NCBI RefSeq assembly: GCF_018323985.1
Contig: NZ_AP024590.1
Span: forward strand, 3,100,001-3,164,000
DNA length: 64,000 bases
From: Enterobacter kobei
GTDB taxonomy: Bacteria; Pseudomonadota; Gammaproteobacteria; Enterobacterales; Enterobacteriaceae
Direction: 5' to 3'
Part shown: in pieces, positions 33,579-42,481 of the stretch
How positions within the stretch are numbered: position 1 is the first letter of the stretch
How the letters are laid out: the number at the start of each line of letters is the position of its first letter
Made by a program: the position numbers and the translations under genes
The notes under the pieces: generated by a model
Told to the model about the DNA's origin: nothing
Seen by the model: the letters and a program-made list of their open reading frames with translations, nothing else
Databases searched by the model: none

Positions 33579-34595
33579 ATGCGAGTTCTGGTTACTGGTG
33601 GTAGCGGTTACATTGGGAGTCATACCTGTGTGCAACTGCTGCAAAACGGCCACGAGGTCATTATTCTCGATAACTTATGTAACAGTAAGCGCAGCGTGCT
33701 GCCGGTGATCGAGCGACTGGCGGGCAAATCCGTTACCTTCGTCGAAGGGGATATTCGTAACGAAGCCCTGATGACCGAAATCCTTCACGATCACGCCGTT
33801 GATACGGTCATCCACTTTGCTGGTCTTAAAGCGGTAGGCGAATCCGTTGCCAAACCGCTGGAATACTATGACAACAACGTTAACGGTACTTTGCGCCTGA
33901 TCAGCGCGATGCGCGCGGCGAACGTTAAAAACTTCATTTTCAGCTCGTCAGCCACCGTCTACGGCGACCAGCCTAAAATCCCTTACGTTGAAAGCTTCCC
34001 GACCGGCACGCCACAAAGCCCGTATGGCAAGAGCAAGCTGATGGTTGAGCAAATCCTCACTGACCTGCAAAAAGCGCAGCCGGAGTGGAGCATCGCGCTG
34101 CTGCGCTACTTCAACCCGGTCGGCGCGCATCCGTCAGGCGACATGGGCGAGGATCCGCAGGGTATTCCGAACAACCTGATGCCGTTTATCGCGCAGGTGG
34201 CGGTCGGCCGTCGTGAATCGCTGGCGATTTTCGGTAACGACTACCCGACCGAAGACGGTACCGGCGTGCGCGATTACATTCACGTTATGGATCTGGCCGA
34301 CGGTCACGTGGCGGCCATGCAGCAGCTGGCGGGTAAAGCGGGCGTACATATTTACAACCTCGGCGCGGGCGTTGGCAGCAGCGTGCTGGATGTGGTTAAC
34401 GCCTTCAGCAAAGCCTGCGGCAAACCGATTAACTACCACTTTGCCCCGCGTCGCGACGGCGATCTGCCCGCCTACTGGGCCGATGCCAGCCGCGCGGATA
34501 AAGAGCTGAACTGGCGAGTCACTCGCACACTGGATGAAATGGCTGAAGATACCTGGCGCTGGCAGTCACGCCATCCGCAGGGATATGCAGATTAA
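33579..34595 (+). CDS. galE: UDP-glucose 4-epimerase
   Basis: GalE interconverts UDP-galactose and UDP-glucose in the Leloir pathway. The 338-residue short-chain dehydrogenase has the NAD site GGSGYIGSHTC at residue 7, the catalytic FSSSATVYG serine region and the YGKSK tyrosine-lysine pair near residue 149. Upstream in-frame codons are within the promoter; ATG 33579 gives the E. coli length. The internal gal operator lies in codons 7-12. First gene of galETKM. Confidence 0.98.
   Translation: MRVLVTGGSGYIGSHTCVQLLQNGHEVIILDNLCNSKRSVLPVIERLAGKSVTFVEGDIRNEALMTEILHDHAVDTVIHFAGLKAVGESVAKPLEYYDNNVNGTLRLISAMRAANVKNFIFSSSATVYGDQPKIPYVESFPTGTPQSPYGKSKLMVEQILTDLQKAQPEWSIALLRYFNPVGAHPSGDMGEDPQGIPNNLMPFIAQVAVGRRESLAIFGNDYPTEDGTGVRDYIHVMDLADGHVAAMQQLAGKAGVHIYNLGAGVGSSVLDVVNAFSKACGKPINYHFAPRRDGDLPAYWADASRADKELNWRVTRTLDEMAEDTWRWQSRHPQGYAD
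33598..33613. promoter_or_regulatory. Internal gal operator OI inside galE
   Basis: GTGGTAGCGGTTACAT is identical to the E. coli internal operator and lies 113 bases downstream of OE, start to start. GalR bound at both sites with HU forms a repressing DNA loop. Confidence 0.9.
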
Positions 34596-34604
34596 GGAAT
34601 AGTG

Positions 34605-35651
34605 ATGACGCAATTTAACCCGGTCGATCACCCGCATCGACGTTATAACCCGCTTACCGGGCAATGGATTTTAGTTTCACCGCATCGTGCCAAACGTCCG
34701 TGGCAGGGCGCACAGGAAACGGCGTCGCAGGAAACCCTGCCGTCCCACGATCCTGACTGCTTCCTGTGTCCGGGCAACACGCGCGTGACGGGCGATAAAA
34801 ACCCGCAGTACACCGGCACCTTTGTCTTCACCAACGACTTTGCCGCGCTGATGAGCGATACCCCGGAGGCCCCGGAAAGTACCGATCCGCTGATGCGCAC
34901 CCAGAGCGCGCGCGGCGTCAGCCGGGTGATTTGCTTCTCGCCGGATCACAGCAAAACGCTGCCGGAGTTGAGCCTGCCCGCGCTGGAAGAGGTGGTGAAA
35001 ACCTGGCAGGCGCAGACCGCCGATCTGGGGAAAACCTATCCGTGGGTGCAGGTATTTGAAAATAAAGGTGCGGCCATGGGCTGCTCGAACCCGCATCCAC
35101 ACGGTCAGGTCTGGGCGAACAGCTTCCTGCCGAACGAAGTGGAGCGCGAGGATCGCCTGCAAAAAGCCTATTTCGATGAGCACCAGTCGCCCATGCTGCA
35201 TGACTATGTGCAGCGCGAACAGGCCGACGGCAGCCGTACCGTTGTAGAGACAGAGCACTGGCTGGCGGTCGTGCCTTACTGGGCGGCATGGCCGTTCGAG
35301 ACGCTGCTGCTGCCAAAAGCGCACGTCCTGCGTATTACCGACCTGACGGACGCCCAGCGCAGCGATCTGGCGCTGTGCCTGAAAAAATTAACCAGCCGTT
35401 ATGACAACCTGTTCCAGTGCTCTTTCCCCTACTCCATGGGCTGGCACGGCGCGCCGTTCAACGGTGAAGAAAACCACCACTGGCAGTTGCATGCGCACTT
35501 CTACCCGCCGCTGCTGCGCTCCGCGACGGTGCGTAAATTTATGGTCGGCTATGAAATGCTCGCCGAGACCCAGCGCGACCTGACGGCTGAACAGGCCGCA
35601 GAACGCCTGCGCGCGGTCAGCGATATCCATTTTCGTGCATCCGGAGAATAA
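34605..35651 (+). CDS. galT: Galactose-1-phosphate uridylyltransferase
   Basis: GalT exchanges UMP between UDP-glucose and galactose 1-phosphate. The 348-residue protein contains the zinc-site cysteines in DCFLCPGN and the active-site motif SNPHPHGQVWA near residue 160, whose second-last His forms the uridylyl intermediate. A GTG precedes the ATG directly; the ATG is chosen because AAGGA lies nine bases before it and it gives the E. coli length. Starts nine bases after galE. Confidence 0.97.
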   Translation: MTQFNPVDHPHRRYNPLTGQWILVSPHRAKRPWQGAQETASQETLPSHDPDCFLCPGNTRVTGDKNPQYTGTFVFTNDFAALMSDTPEAPESTDPLMRTQSARGVSRVICFSPDHSKTLPELSLPALEEVVKTWQAQTADLGKTYPWVQVFENKGAAMGCSNPHPHGQVWANSFLPNEVEREDRLQKAYFDEHQSPMLHDYVQREQADGSRTVVETEHWLAVVPYWAAWPFETLLLPKAHVLRITDLTDAQRSDLALCLKKLTSRYDNLFQCSFPYSMGWHGAPFNGEENHHWQLHAHFYPPLLRSATVRKFMVGYEMLAETQRDLTAEQAAERLRAVSDIHFRASGE

Positions 35652-35653
35652 CA

Positions 35654-36802
35654 ATGAGTCTGAAAGAAAAAACACAATCCCTGTTTGCTGAAAAATTCGG
35701 CTACCCTGCAACCCATGTCATTCAGGCGCCGGGCCGCGTGAATCTGATCGGTGAACACACCGACTATAACGATGGCTTCGTGCTGCCGTGCGCGATTGAT
35801 TACCAGACGGTGATCAGCTGCGCACCACGTCAGGATCGCACTGTGCGGGTGATTGCCGCCGATTATGATAATCAGACGGATGAATTCTCCCTGGATGCGC
35901 CTATTGTGGCGCACGACAGCCAGCAGTGGTCTAACTATGTGCGCGGCGTGGTGAAACACCTGCAACAGCGTGACAGCAACTTCGGCGGCGCAGATCTGGT
36001 GATCAGCGGCAACGTCCCCCAGGGCGCGGGCCTGAGTTCCTCGGCCTCGCTGGAAGTGGCGGTGGGTACCGTCTTCCAGCAGCTTTATCATCTCTCCCTC
36101 GACGGCGCGCAAATCGCGCTGAACGGTCAGGAAGCGGAAAACCAGTTTGTTGGCTGTAACTGCGGCATTATGGATCAGCTGATCTCCGCACTCGGCAAAG
36201 AAGGCAGCGCGCTGCTGATCGACTGTCGTTCGCTGGGCACCAAAGCCGTCTCCATGCCGGAAGGCGTGGCGGTGGTCATCATCAACAGTAACTTTAAGCG
36301 CACTCTGGTGGGCAGTGAGTACAACACCCGCCGCGAGCAGTGCGAAATTGGCGCACGTTTCTTCCAGCAGCCTAAACTGCGTGATGTCTCGCTGGAAGCG
36401 TTCAGCGCGGTCGCGCATGAGCTTGATCCAGTAGTGGCGAAACGCGTTCGCCACGTACTGACGGAAAACGCCCGTACCGTGGAAGCTGCCAGCGCGCTGG
36501 AGAAAGGCGATCTGGCCCGTATGGGTGAACTGATGGCGGAATCTCATGCCTCCATGCGTGATGACTTCGAAATTACTGTACCGCAAATCGATACGCTGGT
36601 TGAGATTGTGAAAGCGACCATCGGCGATCAAGGCGGTGTGCGTATGACCGGCGGCGGTTTCGGCGGCTGCATCGTGGCACTGGTGCCGGAAGCAATGGTG
36701 CCTGAAGTAGAGAAAGCCGTGGCGGAACAGTACGAAGCGAAAACCGGTATCAAAGAAACCTTCTACGTTTGCAAAGCATCACAGGGGGCAGGACAGTGCT
36801 AA
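35654..36802 (+). CDS. galK: Galactokinase
   Basis: GalK phosphorylates galactose at C1. The 382-residue GHMP kinase has the galactokinase signature GRVNLIGEHTDYNDGFVLP near residue 28, the ATP motif VPQGAGLSSSASLEVA near residue 120 and GGGFGGCIVALVP near residue 335. It starts two bases after galT and overlaps galM by seven bases. Confidence 0.98.
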   Translation: MSLKEKTQSLFAEKFGYPATHVIQAPGRVNLIGEHTDYNDGFVLPCAIDYQTVISCAPRQDRTVRVIAADYDNQTDEFSLDAPIVAHDSQQWSNYVRGVVKHLQQRDSNFGGADLVISGNVPQGAGLSSSASLEVAVGTVFQQLYHLSLDGAQIALNGQEAENQFVGCNCGIMDQLISALGKEGSALLIDCRSLGTKAVSMPEGVAVVIINSNFKRTLVGSEYNTRREQCEIGARFFQQPKLRDVSLEAFSAVAHELDPVVAKRVRHVLTENARTVEAASALEKGDLARMGELMAESHASMRDDFEITVPQIDTLVEIVKATIGDQGGVRMTGGGFGGCIVALVPEAMVPEVEKAVAEQYEAKTGIKETFYVCKASQGAGQC

Positions 36803-37836
36803 ACGAAACACCTGCGCTGGCACCGGACGGGCTGGCTTATCGTCTGATCACCCTGCGCAATGGCGCGGGAATGGTAGTGACCTTGATGGACTGGGGCGCG
36901 ACGCTGCTGTCAGCGCGTGTACCGCTGCCGGATGGCACCGTGCGTGAAACCCTGCTCGGCTGCCGTACCCCGCAGACTTACCCGGAACAGACCGCCTATC
37001 TGGGCGCGTCGATCGGGCGTTATGCTAACCGTATCAGTAAAAGTCGTTTCCGCCTCGACGGGCAGGAGTATCAGTTGCTGCCAAGCCAGGGTGAAAACCA
37101 GCTGCATGGCGGCCCGCAGGGCTTTGATAAACGCCGCTGGCGTATTGTGCGTCAAAACGACAGCGAAGTGCTGTTTTCCATTGACTCGCCGGACGGCGAT
37201 CAGGGTTTCCCCGGCAATCTCACCGCCAGCGCTCTGTTCCGCCTGACGGACGACAACCGTATCCGCATTGAATACCGCGCGACCACCGACAAGCCCTGTC
37301 CGGTGAATCTGACCAACCACGCCTATTTCAATCTGGATGGCGCGCAGGGAGACGTGCGTCAGCACCAATTGCAACTGCTGGCGGATCACTATCTGCCGGT
37401 AGGCGAAGACGGTATTCCGACCAGCGGCCTGAAAGATGTTGATCAGACCAGCTTTGATTTCCGTCGCCCGAAAACGCTGGCGCAGGATTTCCTCAGCGAC
37501 GACGATCAGAAAAAGGTGAAGGGTTACGACCACGCCTTTTTACTGCAGGCGAAAGGCGATCTCAGCCAGCCTGCGGCGCATTTATGGTCGAGCGACAACC
37601 GCCTGCAAATGTCGGTGTATACCACCGCCCCGGCGTTGCAGTTCTATTCCGGTAACTTCCTGGAAGGGACGCCGTCGCGCGAGCTGAAAGCGTACGAGGC
37701 CTGGCAGGGTCTGGCGCTGGAAAGCGAGCTGTTGCCTGACAGTCCGAATCATCCGGAATGGCCGCAACCGGACTGCGTTCTGCGTCCGGGCGAGGAATAT
37801 CTGAGCATCACTGAGTATCAGTTTATTCCGTCGTGA
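36796..37836 (+). CDS. galM: Aldose 1-epimerase (mutarotase)
   Basis: GalM converts beta- to alpha-galactose for GalK. The 346-residue protein has the mutarotase blocks DWGATLLSARVPLPDG, IGRYANRI, NQLHGGPQGFDKRRW and the catalytic His/Glu region NLTNHAYFNLDG and ALESELLPDSPNHPEWP. The start is GTG within the end of galK (AGGGGGCAGGACA upstream), the same arrangement as in E. coli; a longer frame in the same phase lies inside galK and is not used. Confidence 0.95.
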   Translation: MLNETPALAPDGLAYRLITLRNGAGMVVTLMDWGATLLSARVPLPDGTVRETLLGCRTPQTYPEQTAYLGASIGRYANRISKSRFRLDGQEYQLLPSQGENQLHGGPQGFDKRRWRIVRQNDSEVLFSIDSPDGDQGFPGNLTASALFRLTDDNRIRIEYRATTDKPCPVNLTNHAYFNLDGAQGDVRQHQLQLLADHYLPVGEDGIPTSGLKDVDQTSFDFRRPKTLAQDFLSDDDQKKVKGYDHAFLLQAKGDLSQPAAHLWSSDNRLQMSVYTTAPALQFYSGNFLEGTPSRELKAYEAWQGLALESELLPDSPNHPEWPQPDCVLRPGEEYLSITEYQFIPS

Positions 37837-37848
37837 TCCTTTCGCTTT

Positions 37849-37874
37849 GCCCGGCGGCGTTACGCCTGCCGGGC
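37849..37874 (+). terminator. REP-like hairpin after galM
   Basis: GCCCGGC and GCCGGGC with an internal GGCGT/ACGCC pairing make a long GC-rich hairpin 12 bases after galM, followed by CTTCCCACTTTT. It may be both a REP relic and the end of the gal transcript. Confidence 0.65.
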
Positions 37875-38028
37875 CTTCCCACTTTTGTCGTGACTTTTTT
37901 ATCCATATCGCTGAAATAAACGCCATTTACCGACAAAAACATAACCCTGTATTCACATGCACCTTACACTACGCGACTATTTTCGCTATGGTTAAGGTTA
38001 TGCGTTGCCGCTGACGGCGTCACGGCAA

Positions 38029-38050
38029 TATAATGAGAATTGTTATCATT
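38029..38050. promoter_or_regulatory. Fur box upstream of gpmA
   Basis: AATGAGAATTGTTATCATT matches the Fur consensus (GATAATGATAATCATTATC type) in most positions and lies about 25 bases before the gpmA start. E. coli gpmA is also reported as iron-regulated. Confidence 0.7.
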
Positions 38051-38075
38051 CAATCAGTTTTTGGAGGAGTAAAGT

Positions 38076-38828
38076 ATGGCAGTTACTAAGCTTGTTCTGG
38101 TTCGTCATGGCGAAAGCCAGTGGAACAACGAAAACCGCTTTACCGGCTGGTACGATGTGGACCTGTCCGAAAAAGGCGTCAGCGAAGCAAAAGCAGCAGG
38201 TAAACTGCTCAAGAGCGAAGGCTTCAGCTTCGACTTTGCTTACACTTCTGTGCTGAAACGCGCCATCCACACCCTGTGGAATGTGCTGGACGAACTCGAC
38301 CAGGCCTGGCTGCCGGTTGAAAAATCCTGGAAACTGAACGAGCGTCACTACGGTGCGCTGCAGGGCCTGAACAAAGCTGAAACCGCTGAAAAATACGGTG
38401 ACGAGCAGGTTAAGCAGTGGCGTCGTGGCTTTGCGGTAACCCCGCCGGAGCTGACCAAAGATGATGAGCGTTACCCGGGCCACGATCCGCGTTATGCAAA
38501 ACTGACCGATAAAGAGCTGCCGACCACCGAGAGCCTGGCGCTGACCATCGATCGCGTGATCCCGTTCTGGAACGATTCTATTCTGCCGCGCATGAAGTCC
38601 GGTGAGCGTGTGATCGTTGCTGCACACGGTAACTCTCTGCGTGCGCTGGTGAAATACCTGGATAACCTGAGCGAAGACGAGATCCTCGAACTGAACATCC
38701 CGACCGGCGTACCGCTGGTGTATGAGTTTGACGAAAACTTCAAACCGCTGAAACGCTACTACCTGGGTAATGCCGACGAAATCGCTGCAAAAGCTGCGGC
38801 AGTCGCCAACCAGGGTAAAGCGAAGTAA
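38076..38828 (+). CDS. gpmA: 2,3-bisphosphoglycerate-dependent phosphoglycerate mutase
   Basis: GpmA interconverts 3- and 2-phosphoglycerate in glycolysis. The 250-residue protein (same as E. coli) has LVRHGESQWN with the phosphorylated His11, ENRFTGWYDVDLSEKG, NERHYGALQGLNK and the second catalytic His in VAAHGNSLRA. A GGAGGAG ribosome site precedes the ATG, fitting strong expression; codon use is that of a highly expressed gene. Confidence 0.98.
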   Translation: MAVTKLVLVRHGESQWNNENRFTGWYDVDLSEKGVSEAKAAGKLLKSEGFSFDFAYTSVLKRAIHTLWNVLDELDQAWLPVEKSWKLNERHYGALQGLNKAETAEKYGDEQVKQWRRGFAVTPPELTKDDERYPGHDPRYAKLTDKELPTTESLALTIDRVIPFWNDSILPRMKSGERVIVAAHGNSLRALVKYLDNLSEDEILELNIPTGVPLVYEFDENFKPLKRYYLGNADEIAAKAAAVANQGKAK

Positions 38829-38842
38829 TTCGCTTCAGCCAT

Positions 38843-38872
38843 AAAAAAAAGCGCGGGTCTCCGCGCTTTTTT
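38843..38872. terminator. Bidirectional terminator between gpmA and aroG
   Basis: AAGCGCGG and CCGCGCTT form the stem with a GTCT loop; A and T tracts on both sides give a U tract to each of the convergent transcripts. Confidence 0.9.
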
Positions 38873-38889
38873 ATTGTCAGTTGCCAGGC

Positions 38890-39948
38890 TTACTGACCGT
38901 TACGGCGCGCTTTTACCGCTTCAGCTAACTGACGCAGTACCACGCCGGTATCTTCCCAGCCAATGCACGCATCGGTAATGCTTTTACCGTACACCAGCGG
39001 TTCGCCGCTTTCCAGGCTCTGATTCCCTTCCATCAGATGGCTTTCGATCATCACGCCCATAATGGCTTTTTCACCACCGGCGATCTGTTGGCAGACATCT
39101 GCACCCACGTCCATCTGACGCTTAAATTGCTTGCTGGAGTTAGCATGGCTGAAGTCGATCATCACCTGCGGCGTCAGACCAGCCTTGACCAGCCCCTCTT
39201 TCACTTCGGCGACATGGCGGGCGCTGTAGTTTGGCTCTTTACCGCCACGCAGAATGATATGGCAGTCGCCATTGCCGCTGGTGTTCACAATCGCTGAATG
39301 ACCCCATTTAGTCACTGACAGGAAGCAGTGCGGCGCACCGGCGGCGTTAATGGCGTCGATAGCCACTTTAATGGTGCCATCGGTACCATTTTTGAAACCG
39401 ACCGGACAGGAGAGGCCTGACGCCAGTTCACGGTGAACCTGAGATTCGGTGGTACGCGCGCCGATAGCGCCCCAGCTCATCAGATCCGCCATGTATTGCG
39501 GGGTGATCATATCCAGAAACTCACCCGCTGCCGGCAAGCCGCTGTCGTTAATATCGAGCAGCAGTTTGCGGGCGATGCGCAGGCCGTCGTTGATCTGGAA
39601 GCTGTTGTCCATATGCGGATCGTTAATCAGTCCCTTCCAGCCTACGGTGGTACGCGGTTTTTCGAAGTAAACCCGCATCACCACTTCCAGCTCGCCTTTC
39701 AGTTCGTCACGCAACGCAAGCAGGCGGTTAGCATACTCTTTCGCGGCCTGCGGATCGTGGATCGAGCACGGACCGATCACCACCAGCAGGCGATCGTCGT
39801 GACCGCTGAGAATATTATGGATTGCTTTACGGGCGTGAGAAACGGTATTAGCGGCCATTTCTGTGGCGGGAAATTTTTCAAGGAGTGCAACCGGGGGTAA
39901 TAACTCGTTGATTTCTTTAATGCGTAAGTCGTCGTTCTGATAATTCAT
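38890..39948 (-). CDS. aroG: Phe-sensitive 3-deoxy-D-arabino-heptulosonate 7-phosphate (DAHP) synthase
   Basis: AroG condenses phosphoenolpyruvate and erythrose 4-phosphate, the first step of aromatic amino acid synthesis. The 352-residue protein has the metal and substrate residues in VIGPCSIHDP (Cys near residue 61), VYFEKPRTTVGWKG, GARTTESQVHRELASG and DFSHANSSKQ, and resembles the Phe-inhibited isoenzyme closely. ATG 39948 is chosen from family length; 51 upstream codons are leader that includes a TyrR box. Two residues longer than K-12 at the C-terminus. Confidence 0.97.
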   Translation of the reverse strand: MNYQNDDLRIKEINELLPPVALLEKFPATEMAANTVSHARKAIHNILSGHDDRLLVVIGPCSIHDPQAAKEYANRLLALRDELKGELEVVMRVYFEKPRTTVGWKGLINDPHMDNSFQINDGLRIARKLLLDINDSGLPAAGEFLDMITPQYMADLMSWGAIGARTTESQVHRELASGLSCPVGFKNGTDGTIKVAIDAINAAGAPHCFLSVTKWGHSAIVNTSGNGDCHIILRGGKEPNYSARHVAEVKEGLVKAGLTPQVMIDFSHANSSKQFKRQMDVGADVCQQIAGGEKAIMGVMIESHLMEGNQSLESGEPLVYGKSITDACIGWEDTGVVLRQLAEAVKARRNGQ

Positions 39949-40018
39949 GGGGATCCCAGCTTTGCCATACATATAGAAGTGTTTGCAATGCTTCCAATCT
40001 AACTGCTCACCGGGGAAG

Positions 40019-40036
40019 TGTAAACGCGCTTTTACA
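40019..40036 (-). promoter_or_regulatory. TyrR box of aroG
   Basis: TGTAAA-CGCGCT-TTTACA is a perfect TyrR box (TGTAAA-N6-TTTACA), 71 bases upstream of the aroG start, as in E. coli where TyrR with phenylalanine represses aroG. Confidence 0.9.
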
Positions 40037-40267
40037 CTCGATACGGATAATTCCTGAAAAGGTTCTAAAAAGCTCCAGATAGTAGCGAACGTCGGGTTCA
40101 CGGCTAAACTTTTTAACGGTAAGCACTTTAATTTTTTGTTTTAACGAGATGCCGTTCTGCCTTACCGGCTGGATCCGGCATCTTTCACCACTGGGCGATG
40201 AATTCGTATCACATCTGCACTGTTGGACTCCATTGTCCAATCAAATGACGAGCACAGGAGCAATATG

Positions 40268-40687
40268 ATGAAAATGAATAAATTAACTGCACTTTTCCTG
40301 ACGACCACGTTAACGCTGGCAAGCGGCGCTGCGCTGGCAGCCGACGCTGCCTCTTCAGACAATAACGGTAACGCGAACGCCGCGGCAAGTGCGGGCCAGG
40401 TTGCCCCGGATGCTCATCAGAATGTTGCACCTAAGAGTGTTGATAAAAACGACATCAACACCGGTAATACCAATACCGCAACCGGCACTAACACCACCAC
40501 GGGCACCTCATCTACAGGCGTGACGGGCGGTAATACCAGCGCTTCCGGTGAATCGATGAGCAAAGATGACATTCACAAAAACAGCCAGTGTAAAGACGGC
40601 AAATGCCCGGACATCAATGAAAAAGTTCAGACCGGTGACGGCGTGAACAATGATACCAATACCAAAACTGATGGCACCTCCCAGTAA
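40268..40687 (+). CDS. ybgS: Periplasmic protein YbgS
   Basis: A 139-residue secreted protein of unknown function: signal peptide MKMNKLTALFLTTTLTLASG with cleavage after ALA, then a low-complexity Asn/Thr/Ala/Gly-rich segment, a cysteine pair in QCKDGKCPDI and a polar tail. The family member in E. coli is 126 residues; the extra length is in the Thr/Asn-rich centre. Several ATGs precede; 40268 has AGGAG at seven bases and matches the family start. Confidence 0.88.
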   Translation: MKMNKLTALFLTTTLTLASGAALAADAASSDNNGNANAAASAGQVAPDAHQNVAPKSVDKNDINTGNTNTATGTNTTTGTSSTGVTGGNTSASGESMSKDDIHKNSQCKDGKCPDINEKVQTGDGVNNDTNTKTDGTSQ

Positions 40688-40710
40688 TAAACTGCCATAA
40701 GTTGATAATC

Positions 40711-40736
40711 AGGAGAGCTTCGGCTCTCCTTTTTTG
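40711..40736 (+). terminator. Terminator after ybgS
   Basis: GGAGAGC, TTCG, GCTCTCC followed by TTTTTTG is a classic stem with a stable UUCG loop. Confidence 0.95.
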
Positions 40737-40801
40737 TGCCGAAAACTAAAAAATCTGCAATGATGTAAGGCGCTGATTATTAATACTGCCGGGATAAAAA
40801 A

Positions 40802-41737
40802 ATGGCGCATTCACACTCACATTCCCACCCGCCCGCCGATGACAATGGCCGTCGTCTGTTGCTGGCGTTTGGCATCACCGCCGTGTTTATGATTATTGAG
40901 GTGGTGGGCGGACTGCTCTCCGGCTCACTGGCGCTGCTGGCCGATGCCGGACATATGCTGACCGACGCCGCCGCCCTGCTCTTCGCGCTGCTGGCGGTGG
41001 GATTTGCACGCAAACCGCCGAGTGGCCGACACACCTTTGGCTGGCTGCGTCTGACCACGCTGGCAGCCTTTTTGAACGCCATCGCACTGGTGGTGATCAC
41101 TATTCTGATTGTCTGGGAAGCGTTCCAGCGTTTTCGTCATCCGCAACCGGTGGCAGGTGTCACCATGATGGCTATCGCCGTCGCGGGCCTGATCGCCAAT
41201 CTGCTGTCGTTCTGGATCCTGCACCGAGGCAGTGCCGAAAAAAACCTTAATGTGCGCGCCGCGGCCCTTCACGTGCTTGGCGATCTGCTGGGTTCCGCCG
41301 GGGCGATTGTCGCCGCCCTGGTGATCCTGTGGACGGGCTGGACGCCTGCGGACCCCATTCTTTCGGTGCTGGTATCCTGTCTGGTGCTACGCAGCGCATG
41401 GCAGCTGTTACGGGAAAGCGTGAACGAGTTGCTGGAAGGCGCACCGCTGGCGCTGGACATCAATGCCCTGAAACGCCATCTGCGCCGGGATATCCCGGAA
41501 GTGCGTGATGCGCACCATGTGCATGTCTGGACGATAGGAGAAAAGACGGTGATGACCTTACACGTGCAGGTAGTGCCGCCACACGATCATGATGCCCTTC
41601 TGACGCGTATTCAGCACTTTCTGGCGCATCATTATGACATTGAGCATGTGACTGTGCAGATGGAGTATCAGCCCTGTAGTGGACCGGACTGCGAGCTGAA
41701 TTCGCTGCCGTCCGGTCATGCACATCACCATCATTAA
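40802..41737 (+). CDS. zitB: Zinc efflux transporter ZitB (CDF family)
   Basis: ZitB exports zinc in exchange for protons. The 311-residue cation diffusion facilitator has six membrane segments, a His-rich N-terminus (HSHSHSH), the metal site LLADAGHMLTDAAALL near residue 40, a second HxxxD in ALHVLGDLLG and a cytoplasmic C-terminal domain with HHVHVWTIG and a terminal HAHHHH. It converges on pnuC with the two stop codons sharing the same four bases (TTAA). Confidence 0.95.
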   Translation: MAHSHSHSHPPADDNGRRLLLAFGITAVFMIIEVVGGLLSGSLALLADAGHMLTDAAALLFALLAVGFARKPPSGRHTFGWLRLTTLAAFLNAIALVVITILIVWEAFQRFRHPQPVAGVTMMAIAVAGLIANLLSFWILHRGSAEKNLNVRAAALHVLGDLLGSAGAIVAALVILWTGWTPADPILSVLVSCLVLRSAWQLLRESVNELLEGAPLALDINALKRHLRRDIPEVRDAHHVHVWTIGEKTVMTLHVQVVPPHDHDALLTRIQHFLAHHYDIEHVTVQMEYQPCSGPDCELNSLPSGHAHHHH

Positions 41738-42453
41738 CGGCTGAGCGCGCGTGACCCTCGTTCCCGTGCGCTTTTGATCCACATGCGGCTGCCGTTGAGG
41801 GCGATAAACGTCAGCAGCATGTACTCCAGCGACATGGCATACACTCCCTGACGGGCGAAGATCACCACGCTTATTACGTTAATCACCACCCACAGCAACC
41901 AGTTTTCCACGTATTTGCGCGTCATCAGGATCATCGCCACGATAGACAGCACCATCATGCAGGAATCCCAGAACGGAAACGCGTCCGGCTGCAATTCCGG
42001 CATCGCCACGTTAAGGCCGAGGCTCTGCATCAGCGACACGGCAATACGCGTTAAGAAAGCGAATACCGGGTTGATCCACACCGTCATCAGACCGATTGCC
42101 ACGACGCAGATCGCAAGCCAGGTGATGGCCTTCGACAACGGCAACCAGCGTATTTGCAGCACGGCTTCGTTTTGTGTGGTTTGCCGGGACCAGGCATACC
42201 AGCCATAAATATTGGCAGCGAAGAAAAACAGCTGTAACAGCAGGCTGGCATAAAGCTGGATCTGGAAGAAGATAATCGCAAACAGCGTGACGTTGATTAA
42301 ACCAAACGCGTAGTTACTGATTTTTTCCAGGCTGGCGAGCCAGATACAGAGTAAACCCGCCAGCGTGCCTACCGCCTCGATCCATGATAAATCATAGCCG
42401 CCCGCGCCAATCGGGATGTGAACAAGAATGTTCTGCGTGCTAAAAAAATCCAT
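41734..42453 (-). CDS. pnuC: Nicotinamide riboside transporter PnuC
   Basis: PnuC is a facilitator for nicotinamide riboside, with seven membrane segments and conserved tryptophans (SWIEAVGTLAGLLCIWLAS, NIYGWYAW, WLLWVVINVISV). The 239-residue length equals that of E. coli. It follows nadA on the same strand after 28 bases, so it is probably cotranscribed and under NadR control. Confidence 0.95.
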   Translation of the reverse strand: MDFFSTQNILVHIPIGAGGYDLSWIEAVGTLAGLLCIWLASLEKISNYAFGLINVTLFAIIFFQIQLYASLLLQLFFFAANIYGWYAWSRQTTQNEAVLQIRWLPLSKAITWLAICVVAIGLMTVWINPVFAFLTRIAVSLMQSLGLNVAMPELQPDAFPFWDSCMMVLSIVAMILMTRKYVENWLLWVVINVISVVIFARQGVYAMSLEYMLLTFIALNGSRMWIKSARERGSRALSR

Positions 42454-42481
42454 CTTTTCCCCAAATGATTGTTTACGTTAA

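Noticed and set aside
35549..36631. 360-residue frame opposite galK
   Set aside because: Shadow of galactokinase; His/Arg-rich translation without domain similarity.
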